A stretch of 64,000 nt of DNA from Streptomyces sp. Root431 (GCF_001426585.1 NZ_LMEI01000012.1:462056-526055), one strand, 5' to 3'; shown: positions 37,761 to 46,066, counted from the stretch's first letter. A program made the numbers and translations. The notes: generated by a model from the sequence alone, not told the origin.

Positions 37761-39611
37761 TCAGGCCGCACAGCCCACCGGGATTCGCATGCCCTGTACG
37801 ACCTCCGTCCAGAGTTCGTGGACGGCCAGGGCCCAGAGGGCCAGGGCGTCGTGGTGGGAGGGGCGTTCGAGGTGGCGGGTGAGGAGTTTTTGGACGCGGT
37901 CGGCGCGGACCTTGCCGCCGAGGACGAGGCGGGCCGGGGAGAGGAGGTCGCGGACGGTGTCGAGGAGCGGGCTGCCGGGGGCGAGCATCGCCGCGAGCGG
38001 GAGCGTGAAGGGTTGTTTGGGGCGGCGGAGGACGCCTGCGGGGAGGAGCTCGGTGCCCGCTTCGTACAGTGCTCGCTTGCCCGTCCGTGCGGCGGTCGGG
38101 AGCCCCCTCGCGTGCGCTACTACCGACGGCTGGCAGAAGGGCATCCGGGCTTCCACCGCCCACGCCATGGACAGGTGGTCCACGCGCCGCAGGTGGTACG
38201 CGGGGAGTCGCCAGCGCGTCTCGAAGGCGGTCATCGCGGTGAGCCGGTCCGCGCCGACGGCCTCGGCGGAGCGCAGCTCCTGCTCGATGCGGTCGGCGGC
38301 GGAGCCCTGATCGGCGATGTGGGCGCGGTAGTTGGCCGTGTAGAGGTGGTCGCGGAGCAGCCGCGGCGCGGCCGACAGGGCGTCCGCGTACGCCCCGGCC
38401 CAGTCCGCCCCGGCGGGCGCTGCCAGCGCGGCCCGCATCCGGTCGTAGCCGCCGAAGAGTTCGTCGGCGCCGTCGCCGGCGAGCGCGACGGTGAAGCCGT
38501 TCTGCCGGACGGCGCGGAAGAGCGCGTACGTGGAGAGGGTGATGGGGTCGGCGTTGGGCTGGCCGAGGTGGCGGACGGTCCGGGTGAGGAGGGAGGAGAG
38601 CTCGTCGGGGTCGACGGAGACCTCGTGGTGGACGGTCCGGGCCCGGCGTGCGACGGAGCGGGCGAACGCGGCTTCGGAGTCGGGCCACTTGCCCCGGTAG
38701 GTGAGGTGGAAGGTGTGCAGCGGCGGCGCGCCGGTCTCGCGGGCGTGCTCGGCGGCGAGCGCGGTGACGAGGCCGGAGTCGAGGCCGCCGCTGGTGATCG
38801 CGCAGACGGGCACCTCGGCGTGGGCGAGCCTCCGGACCTCGTGACGCAGGATGTCCTGCGTGTCATGGGTGGCGGGGGTGGCGTGGGTCGCGTGGGTCGC
38901 GTGGGTGGTGCCTCCCGGGGTGCCCGCCCGGGGGCCTCTGCGTCGTACCACCGGGGGCGATCCCGGGCGTACCAGCGCCGTGGCTCCCGGCGGCAGCACG
39001 CTCACGCCGTCGAGGGCCGTGTGCGTCGAGAACGGCGTGCGCGTGGCGAGGACCGTGTCCAGGGCGTCGTCGCGCGGGGAGATCCGTACCCCTTCGAAGG
39101 CGAGGAGCGCGGGGATCTCGGAGGCGAAGCGGGTGGAGCCGTCGTACGGGTCGTGGTGGAAGTACACCGGCTTCATGCCCATGTCGTCGACGGCGAGGAC
39201 GAGTTGGGCGCTGCCGGGTCGGAGGTCGAGGATCGCGACGGCGAACATGCCGTCGAGGTGCTCGGCGAAGGCGGGGCCGTACTCGGCGTAGAGCGCGGGG
39301 AGCACGGTGCCGTCGCAGCGGTCGGGGAAGCGGTGGCCGCGGGCGGCGAGCGCGCGGCGCAGTTCGGCGTGGTTGTAGATCTCGCCGTTGAGCACGGCGA
39401 GGATGCCGGGGAGGTGCGGCAGCCGGTAGGGCTGCTGCCCGCCGCACGGGTCGGTCACGGCGAGCCGGTCGCAGCCGAGCGACCAGCCGGGCCCGGTGAG
39501 CACGTGGTGCTCGTCGGGGCCGCCGTGGCGCTGGCGGGCCGAGACCGCCGCGAGCTCGGCGGGGTCCGGGCGGTCCGCTCCCGCGGCGATGGTGCCGAGA
39601 ATCCTGCACAT
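37761..39611 (-). CDS. Asparagine synthetase (glutamine-hydrolysing), class B type
   Basis: A 616-residue AsnB/AsnO-type amidotransferase. Met is removed to expose Cys2 (MCRILGTI), the glutaminase nucleophile. The Ntn domain continues with RHGGPDEHH, LAVLNGEIYNH and DGMFAVAILD. The synthetase PP-loop is ITSGGLDSGLVTALA (about 273), with ALAGDGADELFGGYDRM and the C-terminal RRPKQPFTLPLAAML. A His-Ala-Thr repeat (THATHATHATPATHD) sits in the linker just before the PP-loop and is encoded by tandem GTGGGTCGC units. It is the first gene of the minus-strand group, divergent from the PIG-L gene. Its product may amidate Asp or another carboxylate in the pathway. Confidence 0.88.
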   Translation of the reverse strand: MCRILGTIAAGADRPDPAELAAVSARQRHGGPDEHHVLTGPGWSLGCDRLAVTDPCGGQQPYRLPHLPGILAVLNGEIYNHAELRRALAARGHRFPDRCDGTVLPALYAEYGPAFAEHLDGMFAVAILDLRPGSAQLVLAVDDMGMKPVYFHHDPYDGSTRFASEIPALLAFEGVRISPRDDALDTVLATRTPFSTHTALDGVSVLPPGATALVRPGSPPVVRRRGPRAGTPGGTTHATHATHATPATHDTQDILRHEVRRLAHAEVPVCAITSGGLDSGLVTALAAEHARETGAPPLHTFHLTYRGKWPDSEAAFARSVARRARTVHHEVSVDPDELSSLLTRTVRHLGQPNADPITLSTYALFRAVRQNGFTVALAGDGADELFGGYDRMRAALAAPAGADWAGAYADALSAAPRLLRDHLYTANYRAHIADQGSAADRIEQELRSAEAVGADRLTAMTAFETRWRLPAYHLRRVDHLSMAWAVEARMPFCQPSVVAHARGLPTAARTGKRALYEAGTELLPAGVLRRPKQPFTLPLAAMLAPGSPLLDTVRDLLSPARLVLGGKVRADRVQKLLTRHLERPSHHDALALWALAVHELWTEVVQGMRIPVGCAA

Positions 39612-39669
39612 GGCGGTCGCCTCCGTATTCCGAAGTCACTGTCCATCTCACACTGGTCGCACCCAATGA

Positions 39670-39693
39670 TTTGAATCTACCAAGTTTTTGAAT
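39670..39693. promoter_or_regulatory. Direct repeat TTTGAAT, 17-bp spacing, in a divergent promoter
   Basis: TTTGAAT at 39670-39676 and 39687-39693 in the 158-bp AT-rich gap between the asparagine synthetase and PIG-L genes. The spacing and position suit an activator or repressor site controlling both directions. Confidence 0.45.
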
Positions 39694-39769
39694 GGCGCGT
39701 AAGTGCCATGTCCAGTTCACGCCACGGGTTGGCCTTGCGACGCTCCCGCCACCCCAACAGGCTTGCCTC

Positions 39770-40510
39770 ATGAGGGACATGGAGGATTTCGAGAGGGGCC
39801 GCGGCGCACCCGCATCCCTGCTGGTCGTGGCCGCGCACCCGGACGACATCGAGTTCTGCGTCAGCGGCACCGTCATGCAGTGGATCGAGCGCGGCACCCG
39901 CGTCACGTACTGCATCGTCACGGACGGCGGCGCCGGCGGTTACGACGAACAGCTCCCCCGGCAGGCGATGGCGGATCTGCGCCGCGCGGAGCAGGTCCAC
40001 TCGGCGAAGCTCAGCGGCGTCGCCGACGTCCGCTTCCTCGGCTACCCCGACAGCTTCGTCGAGGCCTCCGTCGAGCTGCGGCGCGACCTGTGCCGGGTCA
40101 TCCGCGAAGTACGCCCGCAGCGGGCCATCATCCCCTCCCCCGAGATCAACTGGGCGCGCGTCGCCGACCTCCACCCCGACCACCGCGCGGTCGGGGACGC
40201 CTGCCTGCGCGCCATCTACCCCGAGGCCCGCAACCCCTTCGCGCACGCGGAGCTCCTCAAGGAGGAGGGCCTGGAGCCGTGGACCGTCCACGAGCTGTGG
40301 CTGATGACCGGCCCCACCCCCAACCAGTACGTGGACGTCACCCCGGTCTTCGAACGCAAGGTCCAGGCACTGCGCATCCACACCTCCCAGACGGCCCACT
40401 TCGACGACCTCGCCGGCCTGCTCCGCGACTGGCTCGGCGAGCACGCGACGGCGGGCGGACTGCCGCCGGGCCGGATGGCGGAGGCCTTCCAGATCGTGCA
40501 CATCGACTGA
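39770..40510 (+). CDS. PIG-L family deacetylase (MshB/LmbE-like)
   Basis: A 246-residue zinc-dependent deacetylase or amidase of the LmbE/PIG-L family (GlcNAc-inositol deacetylase MshB, mycothiol conjugate amidase Mca). AAHPDDIEFCVSG has His23 and the catalytic Asp residues, and LHPDHRAVG near residue 134 gives the third ligand. No insert or truncation is seen. ATG 39770 is chosen; earlier starts lack family sequence. It is the only plus-strand gene of the unusual cluster and diverges from the asparagine synthetase gene. Confidence 0.88.
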   Translation: MRDMEDFERGRGAPASLLVVAAHPDDIEFCVSGTVMQWIERGTRVTYCIVTDGGAGGYDEQLPRQAMADLRRAEQVHSAKLSGVADVRFLGYPDSFVEASVELRRDLCRVIREVRPQRAIIPSPEINWARVADLHPDHRAVGDACLRAIYPEARNPFAHAELLKEEGLEPWTVHELWLMTGPTPNQYVDVTPVFERKVQALRIHTSQTAHFDDLAGLLRDWLGEHATAGGLPPGRMAEAFQIVHID

Positions 40511-40598
40511 GCCGCGCGCCTCGCGGACTTCTTGTGGCGGCACGGGGTGCGTGAGACGGTTTTCGCCCAACACTCGGTACACCAGGGGGAGTTCCGAC

Positions 40599-41711
40599 AT
40601 GGCGATCGAACCGACGGCCGGCGAACAAGCTCTCGTCGACCAGTACGCCCTGCCCTGGATCGAAGCGAACGAGGACGGCTCCTCCGCCGCAGACGGCAGC
40701 CTGCGCTCGTACGCGTCGTCGCTGGAGAACGACGGGGCCGACGCCACCAAAGCCGTCCAGCGCCTGGTCTCCAGCGGCAAGGGCGAGGCGCTGAAGGCGC
40801 TCGAAGCGCACTGGTCCCGCGTCCACGCGTACTTCGGTCAGACGACCAGGGCCGCCATCGCGATCGCCGCCGAGATCCAGGCCTCCGGCGACACCATCGT
40901 CGTCGGGAAGCACCGGGCCCAGGACCTGATCGCCCACCTCTCGACCTCGGGCTCCGGCGCCTCCAACGACGCCCAGCACACCATGCTCATGGAGCGGCAG
41001 GCCGACATCACCCGGCAGGACCTCCAGGCGAACGCGAAGACGGCCCTCTCCGAGACCAAGGCGGGCGCGGCCCGCGCGCAGGGCGACCCGGACGTCGCCA
41101 CGCTCGGGAGCATCCCCTCCACCCTCGCCGGCCTCCTGGGCGGCGCGGAGGGAGGCCTCGGCCGGGGCATCGGCGCCGGTGGCGGCGTCGCGAACGGCAT
41201 CGGCGCCGGTGGCGGCGTCGCCAACGGCATCGGCGTCGGTGCCGGTGTCGCCGCGGGGATCGCAGGTGCGGCCGGCGGCAGCTCGGGGATGCGCGGGGAC
41301 GACGGGGGCGGAGGGGACGGGGTGGGCGGTCCGGGCGGAAGCGCGGGGATGCGCGGGCAGCACGGCAGCCCCCAGGTGGGGACGAACGCGGGGCAGTGGA
41401 ACATCTTCCTCGACCACGACGAGCACAAGCGCGCCGCCAACAGCCTCGCCGCGGCCGCCGAGAAGCTCTACGGCCGGACGACGCAGGCACTCGCCCGCGC
41501 CCGGTTCGACCTGGACACGCTCTCCGCCGGCGGCTCCCTGGGCGCGTCGATCACCGCCGACTACGCCCCGCTGCTCGACGACCTCGACGGCGCCACCCGC
41601 GCGCTCGCCAACCACCTGGACGGTCCGCTGCGGGACCTGGTCCTCGGCATCTCCACCGACCAGCAGAAGACCGACGAGGCCAACAGGGATCGCCTGGGCC
41701 GGCTGGACTGA
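40599..41711 (+). CDS. ESX-like helical protein with glycine-rich central linker
   Basis: 370 residues. The N-terminal ~165 and C-terminal ~95 residues are alanine-rich amphipathic helices with a heptad pattern (YASSLENDGADATKAVQRLV; AANSLAAAAEKLYGRTTQALARARFDLD). Residues 185-260 are a Gly-rich linker (GIGAGGGVANG repeated, encoded by near-identical DNA copies at 41165-41235). There is no signal peptide. The arrangement resembles long WXG100/LXG-like proteins of type VII secretion, but no WxG motif is visible. ATG 40599 has GGGGGA 8 nt upstream. Function unknown. Confidence 0.6.
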   Translation: MAIEPTAGEQALVDQYALPWIEANEDGSSAADGSLRSYASSLENDGADATKAVQRLVSSGKGEALKALEAHWSRVHAYFGQTTRAAIAIAAEIQASGDTIVVGKHRAQDLIAHLSTSGSGASNDAQHTMLMERQADITRQDLQANAKTALSETKAGAARAQGDPDVATLGSIPSTLAGLLGGAEGGLGRGIGAGGGVANGIGAGGGVANGIGVGAGVAAGIAGAAGGSSGMRGDDGGGGDGVGGPGGSAGMRGQHGSPQVGTNAGQWNIFLDHDEHKRAANSLAAAAEKLYGRTTQALARARFDLDTLSAGGSLGASITADYAPLLDDLDGATRALANHLDGPLRDLVLGISTDQQKTDEANRDRLGRLD

Positions 41712-41745
41712 CTCAGCCCCTGTGCCGGCGGTCTGCGGGCAGTCG

Positions 41746-42318
41746 TCAGCGGACGACGTCGAAGACCTGCTTCTGCAGACCGTTGGCGTAGACCTCGTGC
41801 TCGACCAGCTTCAGCTTCTGGGTGTCCTTGTCGGTGGTGCTGAAGAGCCGCTTGCCGGCGCCGAGGAGCAGCGGGAAGACGAGCAGGTGGTAGCGGTCGA
41901 TCAGGCCCGCGTCCGAGAGGGCCTGGTTCAGGGTGGCGCTGCCGTGGACGATGATCGGGCCGCCCTCGGTCTCCTTCAGCGCGGCGACCTCGTCGAGGGA
42001 GCGCAGGATCGTGGTCTCGCCCCAGTTCGAGACGAGGTCGTCCTCGGTGAGCGTGGTGGAGACGACGTACTTCGGCATCACCTTGTAGTCGGCGAACTCC
42101 TCCATGCCGGGCCACACGGGGCTGAAGGCCTCGTAGCTCGTCCGGCCCAGCAGCATCGCGGCGGCCTCCTTCTGCTCCCGGCCCTTGATCTCGTAGGCCT
42201 CGGGCAGGAACTCGACGTCCTTGAAGGTCCAGCCGGAGTTCCGGTAGCCGGGCTCGCCGCCCGGGCCCTCCACGACGCCGTCGAGCGAGATGAAGGCGGT
42301 GCTGATCAGAGTGCGCAT
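41746..42318 (-). CDS. Dihydrofolate-reductase-fold (RibD C-terminal-like) protein
   Basis: A 190-residue protein of the bacterial RibD-C/DHFR-like family. LISTAFISLDGVVEGPGGEPG at the N-terminus, MLLGRTSYEAFSPVWP (the TYE-type motif), VVSTTLTEDD, PIIVHGSATLNQALSDAGLIDRYHLLVFPLLLGAGKRLF are the landmarks of this family, whose members probably bind NADPH. Folate reduction itself is unlikely. ATG 42318. The gene is convergent with the helical protein (34-bp gap). Confidence 0.85.
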   Translation of the reverse strand: MRTLISTAFISLDGVVEGPGGEPGYRNSGWTFKDVEFLPEAYEIKGREQKEAAAMLLGRTSYEAFSPVWPGMEEFADYKVMPKYVVSTTLTEDDLVSNWGETTILRSLDEVAALKETEGGPIIVHGSATLNQALSDAGLIDRYHLLVFPLLLGAGKRLFSTTDKDTQKLKLVEHEVYANGLQKQVFDVVR

Positions 42319-42433
42319 GTCGATCCCTCGGTGTCTCGGTGACTCGGTACTGCTCTTCGTTTCTCGGCGCCGCGCGCCCACTGCCCACTATGACCGCGGA
42401 CCTCGGGAAAACTCATCGGTCGCCGCCGAAGCC

Positions 42434-42439
42434 TAGGAT
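42434..42439 (+). promoter_or_regulatory. -10 box TAGGAT of a probable leaderless promoter
   Basis: TAGGAT ends 6 nt before ATG 42446. GGAG in the same stretch could serve the second ATG at 42452, so the two start signals compete. Confidence 0.4.
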
Positions 42440-42445
42440 CGGAGT

Positions 42446-42745
42446 ATGGCCATGCGGTGCGACTCATCCCTGTCCCTCTGGTCGCGGGACTCGTTCCTGT
42501 CCGTCGGGTCGGTCGGCTCGACGCTGTCGATCGGCTCGGTCGGCTCGTTCCTCTCCGTCGGCTCGGTCGGCTCGGCCCTGTCCATCGGCTCCGTCGGCTC
42601 CTGGGCGAGCGCCGGCTCGCTCCTGTCCGCCCGTTCGAGCTGGTCGGTCCTCTCGTACCGCTCCTGCCGGGGAGTGCTCGCGGCGGGCGCGGTCCTGGTG
42701 GTCGCGGGGCTGGCGGTCACGGGGGCGGCCGCCCTGAAGCGGTGA
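42446..42745 (+). CDS. SxGSVGS-repeat membrane protein
   Basis: 99 residues. After MAMRCDSSLSLWSRDS the protein repeats FLSVGSVGS-type units (LSVGSVGSTLSIGSVGSFL, LSVGSVGSALSIGSVGS, SWASAGS, about five to six copies of nine residues). A basic segment (RSCRGV) and one membrane helix (LAAGAVLVVAGLAVTGAAAL) follow, so the repeats would sit on one side of the membrane. The DNA repeats CGTCGGCTCGGTCGGCTCG-like units in step. ATG 42446 (leaderless) or 42452 may be the start. I recall similar SVGS proteins in other Streptomyces genomes; their function is unknown. Confidence 0.6.
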   Translation: MAMRCDSSLSLWSRDSFLSVGSVGSTLSIGSVGSFLSVGSVGSALSIGSVGSWASAGSLLSARSSWSVLSYRSCRGVLAAGAVLVVAGLAVTGAAALKR

Positions 42746-42853
42746 TCGTTTCCGCTCACTGCTCCAGGCGGCACCGATGATCCGATTGGTGGGCGCCACG
42801 GCGTGATCATGACGGATGCGGCGCGGGAGGCGTCGATGCAGGCGCGGGAGGCG

Positions 42854-43438
42854 TCAGCGCGTGCGTACGCCGTCGATGGCGAGCCTCAGCAGGAGTTCGG
42901 CCTCGGCAGGGCCGTCGGCGTCACGCTCGGTGGCGAGGGCGATGGCGCCGACGAGCTTCAGGAGCCGGGTGACGGTGACCCCGGGGCGCACGGCGCCCGC
43001 CGCCCGGGCGCGGGCGAGGAGGGCGTCTCCGGCAGTGGTGATCATGTCGTGGCAGGTCTCGCCCAGCGCCGGATCCGCGTCGCGCATCAGCGAGGATCCC
43101 AGTCCCCGGTTGGCCACGGCGTGCGCGGCGACGGCGTGCAGCCAGGTGGCCAGGGCCTGACCCGGGTCCGCTTCCGGGTCGGCGAGGAGATCGTCCGCCT
43201 TCGCGCACAGCGTCTCCACCCGGTCCTTGAAGACCGCCTCCAACAGAGCCTGCCGGGAGGGGAAGTGGCGGTGCAGGGTGGCCGAGCCGACCCCTGCCCG
43301 GCGGGCGACCTCCTCCAGGGAGGCCTCGGCGCCGCGCTCGGCGATCACGGCCCCGGCGGCGGCCACGATCTTGTCGAGGTTGCGGCGCGCGTCGGCCCGC
43401 ATCGGCCGGCGGAGCGGGGTGGCGGCGTCCTTCGACAC
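42854..43438 (-). CDS. TetR-family transcriptional repressor
   Basis: 194 residues. The N-terminal helix-turn-helix is RRNLDKIVAAAGAVIAERGAEASLEEVARRAGVGSATLHRHFPSRQALL (about 18-66), with the usual YxHF-type closing motif as LHRHFPS. The C-terminal helices would bind an effector. GTG 43438 has GGAG 5 nt upstream; GTG 43444 is too close to the Shine-Dalgarno. It is divergent from the NmrA/LLM operon and probably controls it through the inverted repeat between them. Confidence 0.85.
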   Translation of the reverse strand: MSKDAATPLRRPMRADARRNLDKIVAAAGAVIAERGAEASLEEVARRAGVGSATLHRHFPSRQALLEAVFKDRVETLCAKADDLLADPEADPGQALATWLHAVAAHAVANRGLGSSLMRDADPALGETCHDMITTAGDALLARARAAGAVRPGVTVTRLLKLVGAIALATERDADGPAEAELLLRLAIDGVRTR

Positions 43439-43463
43439 GGGCACTCCTGACGACTTGTTAAAC

Positions 43464-43510
43464 GGGGTGGTCCTCCATATCGTAGCGAACGAGAAACGGA
43501 GGGCCACCCC
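43464..43510. promoter_or_regulatory. 13-bp inverted repeat between TetR and the NmrA operon
   Basis: GGGGTGGTCCTCC (43464-43476) and GGAGGGCCACCCC (43498-43510) pair at 12 of 13 positions around a 21-bp spacer. It lies 25 bp before the TetR start and 50 bp before the NmrA start, suitable as a shared operator. Confidence 0.55.
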
Positions 43511-43560
43511 ACTTACGGGGATGGCTCCCTTTCCGCACGGACGCAGGGGAGTTGAGGGTG

Positions 43561-44511
43561 ATGAGGAACGTGAAGGCGCATCGGGGGACCGTCGCGGTCG
43601 CGGGTGCGACCGGCCTCCAGGGCAGAGCCGTGACACACCACCTGCTCCGCGACGGCTGGCAGGTCCGTGCACTGACACGCGACCCGGACGGGCCGCGGGC
43701 CACGGCACTGGCGCGGGCCGGCGCACAGCCCGTCCGGGCCCGGATGGAGGACGTCGACTCCCTGACCGCCGCGGCCGAGGGCGCCTGGGGCCTGTTCAGC
43801 GTCCAGCCCACCGTCGGCTCACCCGGCACGGCGCCGGACTTCACCAGCGAGGACGAGGTGCGCTGGGGGGTGAACGTCGCCGAGGCCGCGCACGCCGCGG
43901 GCATCGCGCACCTCGTCTTCACCTCGGTCGCCGGAGCGGACCGGCATCTCGACGAAAAGCTGCCGGCGAACCTGGTCAGCAAGTGGCGGATCGAGCGGCA
44001 CATCGCCGAACTCGGCCTGCCCGCCACGATCTTGAGGCCGGTGTCCTTCATGGAGAACCTCACCGGCGGATACGCGCTGCGCGACGGGAACCTGTCGACC
44101 GGGCTCGCGCCCGAGGTTCCCCAGCAGTTCATGGCCGTCGACGACGTCGGCGCCGTCGCCGCGCTGGCGTTCTCCCGGCCGGAGGAGTGGATCGGCCGGG
44201 CCGTCGCCCTGGCCGGGGACGAACTCACGCCGGTGCGGATCGCCGAGGCCATCGGTCGGGCACTCGGCATCACGCTGCCCTACGTTCAGGTCCCGATCGA
44301 CGCGATCCGGGCCCTGAGCGAGGACTTCGCCTACGCCAACGAGTGGCTCAACGAACACGGTTACCGCGCGGACGTCTCCGCCACCCGGGAGATCCACCCC
44401 GGCACGATGGACTTCCGCACGTGGCTGGAGCGCACCGGCGCGTCCCGGATCGCCGCGTTCCTCGATTCGCCGTACGCCGACTCCGTACGCACCGCCGGGC
44501 AGGACGCGTGA
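43561..44511 (+). CDS. NmrA-like NAD(P)-binding oxidoreductase
   Basis: 316 residues, atypical SDR of the NmrA/HSCARG type. VAVAGATGLQGRAVTHHLL is the GATGxxG cofactor motif (about residues 12-30), VRALTRDPDGP the second strand, and HLVFTSVAGADRHLDEK, KWRIERHIAELGLPATILRP (K and flanking residues of the motif) the substrate side. ATG 43561 is preferred over TTG 43552. The stop overlaps the next gene start (GTGA), so it is co-translated with a flavin monooxygenase-type protein. Repressed by the divergent TetR protein by inference. Confidence 0.85.
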   Translation: MRNVKAHRGTVAVAGATGLQGRAVTHHLLRDGWQVRALTRDPDGPRATALARAGAQPVRARMEDVDSLTAAAEGAWGLFSVQPTVGSPGTAPDFTSEDEVRWGVNVAEAAHAAGIAHLVFTSVAGADRHLDEKLPANLVSKWRIERHIAELGLPATILRPVSFMENLTGGYALRDGNLSTGLAPEVPQQFMAVDDVGAVAALAFSRPEEWIGRAVALAGDELTPVRIAEAIGRALGITLPYVQVPIDAIRALSEDFAYANEWLNEHGYRADVSATREIHPGTMDFRTWLERTGASRIAAFLDSPYADSVRTAGQDA

Positions 44512-45443
44512 ACGCCCTCACGCACAGCCGCGAGCTCATCGGTCGCATCGGGATCTGGGCGGGGAACTTCGACCACCTCTCCACACGGGAGGTCCGCGAG
44601 GCCGCCGTCGCGATCGAGGGCCTCGGCTTCGGCACGCTGTGGTTCCCCGAGACCACGGGGAGGGAGGCCATGGCACAGGCCGCGATCCTCCTGGCGGCCA
44701 CCCGCCGCATCACCGTCGCCTCCGGCATGACCGACATCTACGCCCGGGACCCGGTCACGGCCGCCGCCGCGCAGCGCACCCTGGAGGAGGCGTTCCCCGG
44801 ACGATTCCTGCTCGGCCTGTGGGAGAGCCACCCGAGCCTGGCCCAGGACGTCCGCGGCCACCGGTTCGGCCCGGCCCCGGTCGCCATGCGCGCCTACCTC
44901 GACGCGCTGGACGGCGCCCCGTTCGGGCCGCCCGGCGCGGCCGGCTCACCGCGCCGCGTACTCGCCGCACTGGACCCCGACATGCTCGCCCTCGCCGCCG
45001 AACGCGCCGAAGGGGCGACGGTGTTGGGCATGCCCGTCGAGTACACCCGCGCGGCCAGGACCGCTCTCGGGGACGACGGCCTCCTGGCCGTCACACAGCT
45101 CTGCGTGCTGGGCGACGGCCACGCGGACACCACCGATCCGGCCCGCACCACGGCTGAAGCCGCCCTGCCGAACCGCCGCGGCCTGCTCCGCGGACTCGGG
45201 TACGAGAACCCCGACGCGCTCGACGGCCGGCTGGTCGACGCGCTGGTGGCCCACGGCCGCGCCGAGGACATCGCCCGCCGCGTCCAAGAACACTTCGACG
45301 CGGGAGCCGACCACGTCAGCCTCCATCTGGTGACCACCGCACCCGGCTCCCCGTCCGTACGGCAGTGGCAGCGACTCGCCGCGCACCTGCCGCTCCGACC
45401 CGGCGGTCACGCACCTGCCTTCGCCGCGTCGACCTTCGACTGA
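44508..45443 (+). CDS. LLM-class F420/FMN-dependent oxidoreductase
   Basis: 311 residues, luciferase-like TIM barrel of the F420-dependent subgroup. RIGIWAGNFDHLSTREVREAAVAIEGLGFGTLWFPETTGRE is the N-terminal coenzyme region, ITVASGMTDIYARDPVTAAAAQRTLEEAFPGRFLLGLWESHP the second conserved block, and GADHVSLHLVT lies near the C-terminus. The GTG start overlaps the NmrA stop. The stop lies 37 bp inside the convergent FMN reductase gene. Confidence 0.87.
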   Translation: MNALTHSRELIGRIGIWAGNFDHLSTREVREAAVAIEGLGFGTLWFPETTGREAMAQAAILLAATRRITVASGMTDIYARDPVTAAAAQRTLEEAFPGRFLLGLWESHPSLAQDVRGHRFGPAPVAMRAYLDALDGAPFGPPGAAGSPRRVLAALDPDMLALAAERAEGATVLGMPVEYTRAARTALGDDGLLAVTQLCVLGDGHADTTDPARTTAEAALPNRRGLLRGLGYENPDALDGRLVDALVAHGRAEDIARRVQEHFDAGADHVSLHLVTTAPGSPSVRQWQRLAAHLPLRPGGHAPAFAASTFD

Positions 45444-46012
45444 AGGTTGTTCAGCAGGAGCTGGAGCAGCTCGATCGTCACCTCGTCGGTGAGGTTGCCC
45501 TCCGCGTCGAAGCGCTCGTGCGAGCGGAACACGTGGATCTCCGGCTTCACGACGACGTCGCTGTCCGTCCAGACGAAGACCTGGCGCAGCGCGAGCTGCG
45601 CGCGGACGGTGCCGAAGTTGGTGGGCGCGGCGCCGAGGATCGCGGTGGGCTTGCGGTTCAGGGGCAGGCCCTCGGTGCGGGTCCAGTCGGTGCTCAGCCA
45701 GTCGAGCGCGTTCTTGAGGACGCCGGGGATGGAGTAGTTGAACTCCGGTGTGGCGATGAGCAGTCCGTCCGCCTCCAGGACGCGGCGGCGGAGCTCGTTC
45801 ACGGCCGCGGGGCGCAGCTCGGGGGTGTCGAGGTCCTGGTCGTACGGCGGGATCTCGCGCAGGCCCTCGTAGATCTCGATGTCCTGGCCGGTGTTGAACT
45901 TCTGGGCGGCGCGCAGCAGTTGGGTGTTGTGCGAGTCGGCGCGGAGCGATCCGGAGATGGCCAGGATCGTGGACGGGGACGTGGCGGGGGACGCGGAAGG
46001 GGACGTGGACAT
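45407..46012 (-). CDS. NAD(P)H-dependent FMN reductase (flavodoxin-like)
   Basis: 201 residues. ILAISGSLRADSHNTQLL (about 16-33) is the flavin phosphate loop, LLIATPEFNYSIPGVLKNALDWLS the isoalloxazine loop with the conserved PEYN-type motif (here PEFN), and AILGAAPTNFGTVRAQLALRQVF the third. The N-terminal SPSASPATSPS repeat is a low-complexity leader. ATG 46012 lies 128 bp from the divergent MFS gene. Probable role: quinone or azo-compound reduction, controlled with MFS export by the TetR protein at 47.9 kb. Confidence 0.85.
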   Translation of the reverse strand: MSTSPSASPATSPSTILAISGSLRADSHNTQLLRAAQKFNTGQDIEIYEGLREIPPYDQDLDTPELRPAAVNELRRRVLEADGLLIATPEFNYSIPGVLKNALDWLSTDWTRTEGLPLNRKPTAILGAAPTNFGTVRAQLALRQVFVWTDSDVVVKPEIHVFRSHERFDAEGNLTDEVTIELLQLLLNNLQSKVDAAKAGA

Positions 46013-46066
46013 GGTGGCTCCTCGGGTGGGATGTCGTGTCGTCGCATCTCGACGAGCAAGAAGCTA

